The notes under the pieces are model-generated. The model saw nothing but the letters and a program-made list of their open reading frames with translations. It made no database searches and was not told the DNA's origin. Made by a program: the position numbers and the translations under genes. From Lentisphaerota bacterium (GTDB lineage Bacteria > Verrucomicrobiota > Lentisphaeria > Oligosphaerales > Oligosphaeraceae): a stretch of DNA of 32,486 nucleotides. Each line of letters begins with the position of its first letter. The stretch's first letter is position 1. This document shows positions 6,628-13,595 of the stretch, piece after piece. The DNA lies in the NCBI GenBank assembly GCA_012799905.1, contig JAAZKI010000544.1, positions 1 to 32,486 of the forward strand, read 5' to 3'.

Positions 6628-7899
6628 TTATCCCTCGCTTTTTGAAAGTTTCTCACCACATTCCAAACAGAATTTTGCTTCGGCAGGCACTTCCTTGCCA
6701 CACTTGGAACAAACAAGGGCTGTCAGCGACGCCCCGCAAGACAGACAAAATTTCCCTTTAGGAACTTTTACGCCACATTTAGGACACGTAATTTCATTGT
6801 CGCCAGTGGCCGTCTTCTCCCCGCATTCGAGGCAGAACTTGGCATTTGCTGGCAGCACGACTCCGCATTTTTCGCACGCTATAACATAAGCCTGTTGCTG
6901 TTGAGTGACGCCTTCCTGGTTTTGGTTTAGCGTATCCTGAAGCATTCCTCCGACTTTATTGCCTACTGAACCGCCTATGCCGGAGATCATCCCCATGCCA
7001 ACGCCCATGTTGGTGAATTGTCCAACCGCTTGATTGCTGGCAACTCGCTCCGCAACATCAAATCCACGCTCGGCCTGGTAGGTATATCCCTCTATAGAAC
7101 GCTTTTTTGCAAGCCCCTCCGCTTCAATGGCCATTCTCTGGGCAGCAGTCTGCTGGTCAATGATGCCGACTTGCTGGCGTAATTTTGCTTCGGCGATATC
7201 AGCATATTGACGGTAATGAATTTCCTTGAACCGGCGGTAATTTTTATCATCCTCTGGTTTGATGATATTTGTTATGAAAAAACGCTCCAAAGAGATTCCG
7301 TATGATTGGAAATCCACTGCCAGAGCCTCCTGCAATGCCTGCGACATACTCTGCAAATACTCGTCAATTTCAAAGATGCTAATCTTATTTTCTTTAATGA
7401 GCGAGACAATATAGGGTTTCAGATGGATCATCAGAAACGAACGGAATTTCTGCGTCATCTGTTCCTGCGAAAAACTGTCTTCCGTGCCGACTACTTGAAT
7501 CAACAGTTTCCGGCCATCTTCCAGGCGTATATTCATTTCACCACAGGCGCCGAGCTGAATTGGGAACCCGTAGGTAGGCTCAACGTATTCCATCTTGGTG
7601 TCAGTGCCCCACTTGATGGCCATCTGCTCAGTTTTATTGATGAAATAGACTTCGCAATGGAATGGCGTTTGGTCTCCAGTCGCCTTGTTAAAGAAACTTC
7701 CTGCTATGGGCATGTTCTGGGTGGACAACAAATGCCGACCAGGGCCAAAGCTGTCCAGCGCCTGCCCATTTGAATAAAACACCGCTTCCTGAGATTCATG
7801 AACAATTAACTGACTGCCATAATTGAAGTCTTCGCAAGGGTGTTTCCAGATAAGGGTCGTATTGTCGCCTTCATACTTGATGATGTCTGCAATGGCCAT
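6628..7899 (-). CDS. SPFH-domain protein with three C-terminal zinc ribbons (YdjI-like)
   Basis: 423 residues. The first ~290 match the SPFH/band 7-like family annotated as 'virion core protein' and typified by Bacillus YdjI: a beta-rich SPFH core, then a helical stretch (about 225-290) containing EAKLRQQVGIIDQQTAAQ. A glycine/glutamine-rich linker follows, then three CxxC...CxxC zinc ribbons in the last ~80 residues (CEKCG...CLECG, CPKCG...CLSCG, CSKCG...CLECG). SPFH proteins oligomerise on membranes; the ribbons probably bind partners. The start is supported by AAAGGAG seven bases before the ATG. It is the first gene of the operon from the promoter at 8042-8070, with the membrane protein and TIR/FGE genes next. 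YdjI-type SPFH proteins have been linked to membrane stress in Bacillus; the role here is inferred from position. Confidence 0.88.
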   Translation of the reverse strand: MAIADIIKYEGDNTTLIWKHPCEDFNYGSQLIVHESQEAVFYSNGQALDSFGPGRHLLSTQNMPIAGSFFNKATGDQTPFHCEVYFINKTEQMAIKWGTDTKMEYVEPTYGFPIQLGACGEMNIRLEDGRKLLIQVVGTEDSFSQEQMTQKFRSFLMIHLKPYIVSLIKENKISIFEIDEYLQSMSQALQEALAVDFQSYGISLERFFITNIIKPEDDKNYRRFKEIHYRQYADIAEAKLRQQVGIIDQQTAAQRMAIEAEGLAKKRSIEGYTYQAERGFDVAERVASNQAVGQFTNMGVGMGMISGIGGSVGNKVGGMLQDTLNQNQEGVTQQQQAYVIACEKCGVVLPANAKFCLECGEKTATGDNEITCPKCGVKVPKGKFCLSCGASLTALVCSKCGKEVPAEAKFCLECGEKLSKSEG

Positions 7900-8041
7900 A
7901 ATTCGGCTCCTTTAGCATTCGCATAATCTTTTTCTATCTGTTGGCTTTTTAAAATGGCAGTAGCATGCGCGGACGCCAAGTCAAGGGCACAAGTCCAATG
8001 ATACCTGGTAAATGGCGCCCCAAATTACACGATATGTCGTT

Positions 8042-8070
8042 AGTATACCCTGACGGCAGCCTCAATGCAA
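8042..8070 (-). promoter_or_regulatory. Sigma70-type promoter of the SPFH-TIR/FGE operon
   Basis: On the minus strand TTGCAT (8065-8070) and TATACT (8042-8047) are separated by exactly 17 bp. Transcription would start near 8035, giving a ~136-base leader before the SPFH ATG. The same -35 hexamer and spacing occur before galU. Confidence 0.6.
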
Positions 8071-8100
8071 ACTAAACAAATGCAATATCGTATAGCACAA

Positions 8101-8135
8101 GGGGGAGGAAAGGACTGCAAACCCTTTCCTCCCCC
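8101..8135 (-). terminator. Strong hairpin after cysK
   Basis: GGGGGAGGAAAGG (8101-8113) and CCTTTCCTCCCCC (8123-8135) form a perfect 13-bp stem with a nine-base loop, about 50 bases downstream of the cysK stop. The following minus-strand sequence TTGTGCT is only weakly T-rich. It also separates cysK transcription from the SPFH promoter just beyond it. Confidence 0.6.
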
Positions 8136-8184
8136 TCACACTACTCATTTATCTTTTTTCAACGCATGCCCAGGCATATCACGC

Positions 8185-9111
8185 CTATTCATCCTCAAAC
8201 AGCCACGTGGAAAGATACCGCTCGCCATTGTCGGGGAGCACGGCGACGATGCGCTTGCCAGCCATCTCCGGACGCTTGCTCAGCTCCAACGCAGCATACA
8301 AAGCCGCCCCAGATGAAATGCCAATCAGGAGTCCTTCTTCCTTGGCAGCAGCCCGCGCCGTCTGACCAGACTGCTCTGTCGTGACCTGGATGATTTCATC
8401 AATCAAGTCAACATCCAGCACCGAGGGCACAAAGCCGGCGCCAATGCCCTGGATTTTGTGCGGTCCAGCCACGCCGCCCGACAACACCGGACTGTCCGAC
8501 GGCTCCACTGCGACGACTTTAACCTTGGCATTGCGCTCCTTGAGTACACTGCCAATGCCCGTCAACGTGCCGCCAGTGCCGACCGTGGCTACCAGCACAT
8601 CGACAACGCCGTCCGTGTCCCGCCAGATTTCCTCGGCCGTAGTCAAACGATGCGCCAGCGGATTGGCCGGATTATCAAACTGCTGCGGCACCAGCGAACC
8701 GGGATGCTCACGGTGCAGCTCCATGGCTTTGTCAATGGCGCCTTGCATGCCTTTGGCGCCTTCCGTCAACACGATTTCCGCACCGTAGGCGCTGAGAATC
8801 TTCCGGCGCTCAACGCTCATCGTGTCCGGCATAGTCAAAATCAGCCGATAACCCTTGACCGCCGCTGCCAGCGCCAAGCCAATGCCGGTGTTGCCACTGG
8901 TCGGCTCAATGATGACCGCGCCCGGCGACAGCACGCCGCGCTTCTCGGCATCCTCAATCATGGCCACCGCAACCCTGTCCTTGACACTGCCCCCAGGATT
9001 GAAATACTCCACCTTCACCAGCACTTCGGCAACGCCGCGATTCATTTTTCCAACCCGCACCAGCGGTGTATTCCCAATCGTCTCAACCAGGTTGTTTTTA
9101 ATATTCGCCAT
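8185..9111 (-). CDS. cysK: Cysteine synthase (O-acetylserine sulfhydrylase A)
   Basis: 308 residues, the usual CysK length. It is a cytoplasmic PLP enzyme that makes L-cysteine from O-acetylserine and sulfide. K44 in NPGGSVKDR is the PLP Schiff-base lysine. TSGNTG (about 71-76) is the substrate loop and GTGGT binds the cofactor phosphate; SSGAA lies near the C-terminus. The ATG is preceded by AAGGA at good spacing. It starts 36 bases after the upstream isomerase-like gene, so the two are probably cotranscribed from the promoter at 10025-10052. The partner CysE and sulfate-reduction genes are not in the window, so the pairing with a sugar isomerase is not an ordinary sulfur operon. Confidence 0.96.
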   Translation of the reverse strand: MANIKNNLVETIGNTPLVRVGKMNRGVAEVLVKVEYFNPGGSVKDRVAVAMIEDAEKRGVLSPGAVIIEPTSGNTGIGLALAAAVKGYRLILTMPDTMSVERRKILSAYGAEIVLTEGAKGMQGAIDKAMELHREHPGSLVPQQFDNPANPLAHRLTTAEEIWRDTDGVVDVLVATVGTGGTLTGIGSVLKERNAKVKVVAVEPSDSPVLSGGVAGPHKIQGIGAGFVPSVLDVDLIDEIIQVTTEQSGQTARAAAKEEGLLIGISSGAALYAALELSKRPEMAGKRIVAVLPDNGERYLSTWLFEDE

Positions 9112-9147
9112 GGTCTCTGTCCTTCCTGAACGTGTATTCGCGATGCC

Positions 9148-9936
9148 TCACAGCAACGGTCGCAGGAAAGCAGCCGCCTCGCGCACGACATTTTCCAGTT
9201 CGCCTTCGGCGGGCATGGGCTCCAATTCATTCACATAGCCATCAAAGCCGACCTTGCGCAAGGCGTCAAAAAAGACGGCAAACGGCGTATGGCGATTTTC
9301 CGCGTACGGCACCCGCGTGTACCTGACTTCGGTGCCATCACACAGCTTGAGCGCATTGGCGCCGTCCGGACTCACCACCAACGTCTGCACATGCACGCCG
9401 ACAATGCCGCCACGCAAAGGCTCAAACATATCCCGGCTGAATGGCAATCCAGCCAGCGCCAAATTCGCCGGTTCAGGCACCAGGCCAAAGTTCGGTTCGT
9501 TGATTTCGGCCAGCACCTTGGCGGCTCCGGCAATCGTCTCAAACGGGCTATTGGTATGCATCTGATAATGAATCCGCAACCTTAATGGCGCCACCAGCTG
9601 CGCCGCCCGCTTCAACACCGGCGGCTGCGCTCCCATCCGTATGCTGAACGCTCCCAAATCCGCCAGCTTGGCCGCAAATTCAACAAACCGCTTCTCCTCG
9701 GCCGCATCTGCCAGTTTGCCATGATACTGACCAGCAAACACGGCAATGCCCGTGGATTGCAAGACAGACTTCAATTCAACAAACGCAGCGGGCGGCGTGT
9801 CTGGATTGACTTGCGAACCGCGCAAATCAACGGCGTCATAACCATAACGTGCCGCCAAACGGATGAAATCCGCCACCGGCATCACTGACTGCGTGCTGCT
9901 TTTCTCAACCAACCGACCAGATAATGACAACTTCAT
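9148..9936 (-). CDS. Sugar phosphate isomerase/epimerase-like TIM-barrel protein
   Basis: 262 residues of the xylose isomerase-like TIM-barrel / AP-endonuclease-2 superfamily, which covers sugar isomerases and epimerases such as hydroxypyruvate isomerase and tagatose epimerase. Seen: GYDAVDLRGSQ after strand 2, HYQMHTNSP with a metal-site type histidine, LVPEPANL, GGIVGVHVQT and the terminal GYVNELEPMP with a likely metal-binding glutamate. These acidic and histidine residues at strand ends fit a divalent-metal site, but the substrate cannot be read from sequence. AAAGGAG lies six bases before the ATG. First gene of a two-gene operon with cysK. A role in metabolising sugars released by the glycan-degrading genes elsewhere in the window is possible, but they are far away. 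Confidence 0.8.
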   Translation of the reverse strand: MKLSLSGRLVEKSSTQSVMPVADFIRLAARYGYDAVDLRGSQVNPDTPPAAFVELKSVLQSTGIAVFAGQYHGKLADAAEEKRFVEFAAKLADLGAFSIRMGAQPPVLKRAAQLVAPLRLRIHYQMHTNSPFETIAGAAKVLAEINEPNFGLVPEPANLALAGLPFSRDMFEPLRGGIVGVHVQTLVVSPDGANALKLCDGTEVRYTRVPYAENRHTPFAVFFDALRKVGFDGYVNELEPMPAEGELENVVREAAAFLRPLL

Positions 9937-9960
9937 GACGCACTCCTTTCCGCCTGCTCC

Positions 9961-9972
9961 ATTAACGTTAAT
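9961..9972. promoter_or_regulatory. Perfect 12-bp palindrome ATTAACGTTAAT, possible operator
   Basis: It lies in the leader of the isomerase-cysK transcript, 24 bases before the start codon and downstream of the promoter. A self-complementary AT-rich site with a central CG is typical of a dimeric repressor site. No regulator gene is adjacent. Confidence 0.4.
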
Positions 9973-9989
9973 TCAAGGCGATACAAAAC

Positions 9990-10018
9990 ACATAACCATC
10001 GCAAAAACAAGGTTATGT
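9990..10018. promoter_or_regulatory. Inverted repeat ACATAACC...GGTTATGT at the transcription start
   Basis: Two perfect 8-bp arms (9990-9997 and 10011-10018) separated by 13 bases sit at or just after the predicted transcription start (about 10018) of the minus-strand promoter. This placement suits an operator or a 5' stabilising hairpin. Confidence 0.4.
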
Positions 10019-10024
10019 ACACTT

Positions 10025-10052
10025 ATTGTAACATGAGGCATAGTCTTTTCAA
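10025..10052 (-). promoter_or_regulatory. Sigma70-type promoter of the isomerase-cysK operon
   Basis: On the minus strand TTGAAA (10047-10052) and TACAAT (10025-10030) are 16 bp apart. This would give a leader of about 80 bases containing both palindromes listed above. Confidence 0.6.
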
Positions 10053-10144
10053 GGCGATGTTCAAAAAAATTATGCAATCAGCCAGCGATTGATATTCGGA
10101 GTTCCGGCAAGCTGCGGTGCCAAGCGCCCCGGGTAAGGCACTTT

Positions 10145-10255
10145 AGTGGACAGTGGACATTAGTGGACGTTAGTAGACGATGGACTGTGGACAAAAGTGG
10201 ACTTTAATGGAGAGTGGACGTGGACATAAGTGGACTTTAGTGGACAGTGGCTGTG
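10145..10255. repeat. Degenerate GTGGAC repeat tract
   Basis: About a dozen copies of GTGGAC or one-base variants (AGTGGACTTTAGTGGACAGT and similar) lie at irregular spacing. The tract is non-coding, between the cysK operon promoter and the acyltransferase gene. The same hexamer is repeated near 185-208 (reverse complement) and 32333-32349. Confidence 0.65.
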
Positions 10256-10285
10256 GCATGAGTTCAAAAAAAACTCGCCCCTAAC

Positions 10286-10301
10286 GAATTATGAATTATG
10301 A
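10286..10301. repeat. Heptamer repeat GAATTAT, two units
   Basis: GAATTAT occurs twice in tandem followed by GAA. It is preceded by a single CTCGCCCCT, the unit of the third heptamer array about 100 bp away, so the three heptamer families appear to have grown together. Confidence 0.6.
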
Positions 10302-10313
10302 AATTCGCCTCAG

Positions 10314-10383
10314 CATTCAGCATTCAGCATTCAGCATTCAGCATTCAGCATTCAACATTCAGCATTCAGCATTCAGCATTCAA
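10314..10383. repeat. Tandem heptamer array CATTCAG, ten units
   Basis: Ten uninterrupted 7-bp units span 70 bp; eight are CATTCAG, and units 6 and 10 are CATTCAA. The array directly abuts a second heptamer array at 10384-10430. Confidence 0.95.
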
Positions 10384-10430
10384 ACCCTCGCCCCTCGCCC
10401 CTCGCCCCTCGCCCCTCGCCCCTCGCCCCT
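10384..10430. repeat. Tandem heptamer array CCCCTCG, about 6.7 units
   Basis: A variant first unit (ACCCTCG), five perfect CCCCTCG units and a partial CCCCT. The last two bases form part of the TAG stop codon of the minus-strand acyltransferase gene, so the array ends exactly at the coding boundary. Confidence 0.95.
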
Positions 10431-11130
10431 AATTCGCGCCACTATCGTCTGTGATGGCTAATAGCGCTTGGCGGATTTTCTCCACCCCAGTTTCTCGCGT
10501 CTCTTCGTCATCCAGAAAAAAAGGTTTGCCGAATTTGAGCGTAACCTTGGAAAACGGCTTAGGAATCTGCGTTCCATCCCAGCTTTTCAGTTGCCAGCAG
10601 TTCTCCGCATTGACCGCTGTCGGCAGCACCGCGACCTTTCCCAGGGATGCCAAGGCGACCGCCCCGGGATGCACCGTGTAGCGCGGACCGCGAGGCCCAT
10701 CGACCGTCACGACTATCATCTGCCCGTCCTTCAGCTTCTGCAGCATCGTCCGCGTCGCCTGCATGCCGCCGCGGCTTGAGGAGCCGCGCACCACATCAAC
10801 GCCGAAGAAACGGATCAACGTCGAGATATACTCGCCGTCACGGGACGCGCTGATCAGAACCGTGACCCGCTTCAACAACGCCTTTGGCGCCACCGTCGCC
10901 AAAAAGACAAACCGGTTGTGCCAGATCGGCATCACCACTGGCCAGGGCGACCCGCTCTCCAACCAACCGTCAGGATCATCATAGCGCACCCGGAACGTCC
11001 ACCCGTACAAACCAACCAGCCGAGCCAGCAGCCAACCCAACCAGGCTGGCATATGCCGCTTGTTCTTTAAAGTAAACAACCGACGACGACGCTTGGGCGG
11101 CGTCCGCTCTGCCGATTTCTCATGACTCAT
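10429..11130 (-). CDS. DUF374 lysophospholipid acyltransferase-like protein
   Basis: 233 residues from the chosen ATG at 11128-11130. It matches the DUF374 branch of the PlsC-like acyltransferase family: WHNRF in place of the HX4D box, ISASRDGEYI, RGSSSRGGMQATRTM and VDGPRGPRY are its characteristic blocks in the right order. The family is thought to acylate a lipid A or phospholipid-type acceptor at the inner membrane, which would indicate a Gram-negative type envelope; the acceptor is not known. The basic start PPKRRRR precedes an amphipathic segment WLGWLLARLVGLYGW. An open frame extends upstream to 11292, but that part lies in the divergent promoter region and looks non-coding. A weak GGGGA precedes the chosen start. 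The stop codon lies at the edge of the heptamer array. Confidence 0.88.
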   Translation of the reverse strand: MSHEKSAERTPPKRRRRLFTLKNKRHMPAWLGWLLARLVGLYGWTFRVRYDDPDGWLESGSPWPVVMPIWHNRFVFLATVAPKALLKRVTVLISASRDGEYISTLIRFFGVDVVRGSSSRGGMQATRTMLQKLKDGQMIVVTVDGPRGPRYTVHPGAVALASLGKVAVLPTAVNAENCWQLKSWDGTQIPKPFSKVTLKFGKPFFLDDEETRETGVEKIRQALLAITDDSGAN

Positions 11131-11184
11131 GACTGTCCCCGCGCCTGGACAGGCGCCACAAAAACCAAGAATGTCGTCACCGAG

Positions 11185-11213
11185 TTGCATAGACGTGCTT
11201 GATGTGGTAAAAT
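11185..11213 (+). promoter_or_regulatory. Sigma70-type promoter before galU
   Basis: TTGCAT (11185-11190) and TAAAAT (11208-11213) are 17 bp apart on the plus strand, about 100 bases before the galU start. It lies in the divergent region between the acyltransferase and galU. Confidence 0.6.
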
Positions 11214-11318
11214 ATCCCCTCGACCACGACTTCTCAACCAGGACAGCCGCTTTTTGTCGGCCTTCTCCCTCAACCAAGCCACCACACCCCAAACACCCAC
11301 CAGCGAGCAGACCACACC

Positions 11319-12227
11319 ATGACGACCTCCGCCAAAGTCCGCAAAGCAGTCATCCCCGCCGCCGGAATCGGCACCAGGATGTTCCCGGCCACCAAGGCCA
11401 TAAAAAAAGAAATGTTCCCCATCGTCACCCCGGATGGCGTCTGTAAGCCACTCATCCATAACATCATCGAGGAAGCAGCCGCTGCCGGCGCTGAAAACTT
11501 CGCCATCATCGTCCGCCCTGGCGACGAAAAAATCTTCAGCGCCTATTTTTCTGAGACTGCTCCGGACTATTTTGCTCGCCTTGGCGCTGCTGCCCGCCAG
11601 CAGGCTGAGCGCATCGCTGACTTGGCTAAGCGCATCACCTACATCCGCCAGGAACAGCAGCTGGGCTTTGGACACGCCCTCCATACGACCAGGGACTGGG
11701 TCGGCAACGATCCGTTCCTGCTTCTGGTCGGAGACCATATTTACTTCTCCTACGCAGCCAAGCCGACCGCCGCCCAACTGACCGAATGTTTCAGCAGCAA
11801 CGACGGCTCCAGCGTCATCAGCCTCTACCAAGCGCCTGGCAAAGACGTCCACCACTACGGCACCGTCTGCGGCACCTGGCTTCCTGGCAGCACTACTACC
11901 CTCCGTCTCAGCCGCTTCGTTGAAAAGCCAAGCCTTGACTTTGCGCGGCAGCATCTGTCCATGCCGGGTCTGCCGGAGGACACTTTCCTGTGCGTCTACG
12001 GCCAATACGTCCTCACCGCTGACATCTTCCCGATTCTCGGCGAACACATCGCTAAAGGCAACCTCCAAAAAGGCGAAATCCAGCTTACTCCCGCCCTGGA
12101 GGAACTACGCCAGCAGCAGGGCATGCTCGGCCACGTCGTCGAAGGCGAACATTACGACACTGGCCAGCCCTTTGCCTACGTCGAAAGCATGGCTGCTTAT
12201 GCTTTCAGTGGCCGGAAACGTGCTTGA
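11319..12227 (+). CDS. galU: UTP-glucose-1-phosphate uridylyltransferase
   Basis: 302 residues, normal for GalU. It makes UDP-glucose from UTP and glucose 1-phosphate in the cytoplasm for envelope and exopolysaccharide synthesis. Seen: the nucleotide-binding signature AAGIGTRMFPATKAIKKEMFP near the N-terminus (residues ~14-34), KPLIHNIIEEA, EQQLGFGHAL, VGDHIYF carrying the metal-binding aspartate, RFVEKPS, GEIQLTPAL and a C-terminal HYDTGQPFAYV. Shine-Dalgarno is weak; the promoter at 11185-11213 is a good match. It is followed by dprA after 124 bases and, with the acyltransferase and downstream glycosyltransferase, suggests an envelope-synthesis neighbourhood. Confidence 0.94.
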   Translation: MTTSAKVRKAVIPAAGIGTRMFPATKAIKKEMFPIVTPDGVCKPLIHNIIEEAAAAGAENFAIIVRPGDEKIFSAYFSETAPDYFARLGAAARQQAERIADLAKRITYIRQEQQLGFGHALHTTRDWVGNDPFLLLVGDHIYFSYAAKPTAAQLTECFSSNDGSSVISLYQAPGKDVHHYGTVCGTWLPGSTTTLRLSRFVEKPSLDFARQHLSMPGLPEDTFLCVYGQYVLTADIFPILGEHIAKGNLQKGEIQLTPALEELRQQQGMLGHVVEGEHYDTGQPFAYVESMAAYAFSGRKRA

Positions 12228-12351
12228 GAATGACTTGCAGCACCTCCTTATGATTCTTTCCATTAGGACATTGCAATCCGCCATCGCCCCCCTAATTTAA
12301 TAACTCAAAGGACACTTCTCCCGTCATCAGCTCCAGCCCTTCCCGCTGCCC

Positions 12352-13476
12352 ATGGATCACCGCACTGCCCTGCTCATCCTGAATATGCTGCCCGGCATCG
12401 GTCCGGGCCGCAAACGCCAGCTGGTCAACTACTTCGGCTCCGCCAAAAACGCCTTGGCCGCTTCCGAGCAGGCGTTGCGCCAGGCGCCCGGCATTGGCCA
12501 GCGCCTGGCGACTGTCCTGCATGAATGGGAAAAACATTGTGATCTGGCAGCTGAAATCAACCTCGCCCGCCAGGCCGGAGTCACCATTATCACCGAGGAG
12601 GACGACGTCTATCCCCCGCTTCTCCGCGAAATTCACGACCCGCCCATCTGCCTGTATGTCACTGGAAACCTTGACATTTTGAAGAATTCGGCTGGCGCCA
12701 TCGCCATCGTCGGCACCCGACACTCGTCCTTCTACGGCATCCGCATGGCCAACCTGCTGGCCGCCAGCGCCGCCCAGGCCGGGTGGCCCGTGGTCTCTGG
12801 CCTGGCGCGGGGCATTGACACTGCGGCGCATGAGGCCACTCTCCGCGCCGGCGGCCAAACCATCGCCGTCATTGGCAGCGGTCTGGCCTATCTCTACCCC
12901 AAGGAAAACACCGGGCTAGCCATCCGCATCGCTGAACAAAACGGCGCTGTCATCTCGGAATTCCCCATGCTTTACCGCCCTGACCGCCGCAGCTTCCCCA
13001 TGCGAAACCGCATCATCTCCGGCATCACCCGCGGCACTATCGTCGTCGAAGCCGGCATCCAATCCGGCAGCCTGATTACAGCCGCTCAGGCCATTGACCA
13101 AAACCGCAATGTCTATGCAGTCCCCGGACTGGCTGACACACCTCATGCCCGCGGCTGCCACGCCCTGATCAAAGACGGCGCTAAACTAATCGAAAACTTC
13201 CAAGACGTCATCGACGACTTCAACCTCCTGCCCCTAGACCAAACAACAGCCACTGAAAACGCCGCTACAGACAAAGCTAAGCCGCCAGCGCCCGAAATAC
13301 GCTTGCAAGGACTAGAACTCAAAATCTGGCGTTTAGTGCAAAACGGCGAAGCCTATATCGACGATATCATCGCCATGGCCGACGAGGAAACCTCCAGCGT
13401 CCTGGCAGCCATCCTCACCCTCGAATTGAAACGGCTCGTTAAACAACTTCCCGGAAAAAGAATAGCCCCCCTCTGA
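12352..13476 (+). CDS. dprA: DNA processing protein DprA (Smf)
   Basis: 374 residues. DprA protects incoming single-stranded DNA and loads RecA during natural transformation. Order: N-terminal helix-hairpin-helix region (LPGIGPGRKRQLVNYFG and PGIGQRLA, ~14-55), Rossmann-like core (~85-290) with IVGTR, SGLARGIDTAAH, VIGSGL, YPKEN, SEFP, FPMRNRIISGI and GSLITA, and a C-terminal winged-helix domain (~315-374). The start is the first ATG after an in-frame stop at 12301-12303. There is no good ribosome binding site; AAAGGA lies about 40 bases upstream. topA follows after 119 bases, the common dprA-topA order seen in many bacteria. Confidence 0.95.
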   Translation: MDHRTALLILNMLPGIGPGRKRQLVNYFGSAKNALAASEQALRQAPGIGQRLATVLHEWEKHCDLAAEINLARQAGVTIITEEDDVYPPLLREIHDPPICLYVTGNLDILKNSAGAIAIVGTRHSSFYGIRMANLLAASAAQAGWPVVSGLARGIDTAAHEATLRAGGQTIAVIGSGLAYLYPKENTGLAIRIAEQNGAVISEFPMLYRPDRRSFPMRNRIISGITRGTIVVEAGIQSGSLITAAQAIDQNRNVYAVPGLADTPHARGCHALIKDGAKLIENFQDVIDDFNLLPLDQTTATENAATDKAKPPAPEIRLQGLELKIWRLVQNGEAYIDDIIAMADEETSSVLAAILTLELKRLVKQLPGKRIAPL

Positions 13477-13595
13477 TTTTTGGTGTATATTACTTGCTTT
13501 CGTTTCCCTACTGACCGACCACAAATCGACCGACAATTCCGAAACGGCCCCAGCCAACGCCAGGGCCGTTCTTCAACAAAAGGTTATAAAGCATT

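Noticed and set aside
10314-10430. CRISPR-like array
   Set aside because: Units are 7 bp with no spacers and there are no cas genes; these are simple tandem repeats.
11131-11292. Extended N-terminus of the DUF374 acyltransferase
   Set aside because: The extra residues show no family similarity and overlap the divergent promoter at 11185-11213; the ATG at 11128-11130 fits family length better.
11127-12068. Long minus-strand frame opposite galU
   Set aside because: It lies antisense to a well-matched galU and its protein has low-complexity, shadow-like composition.
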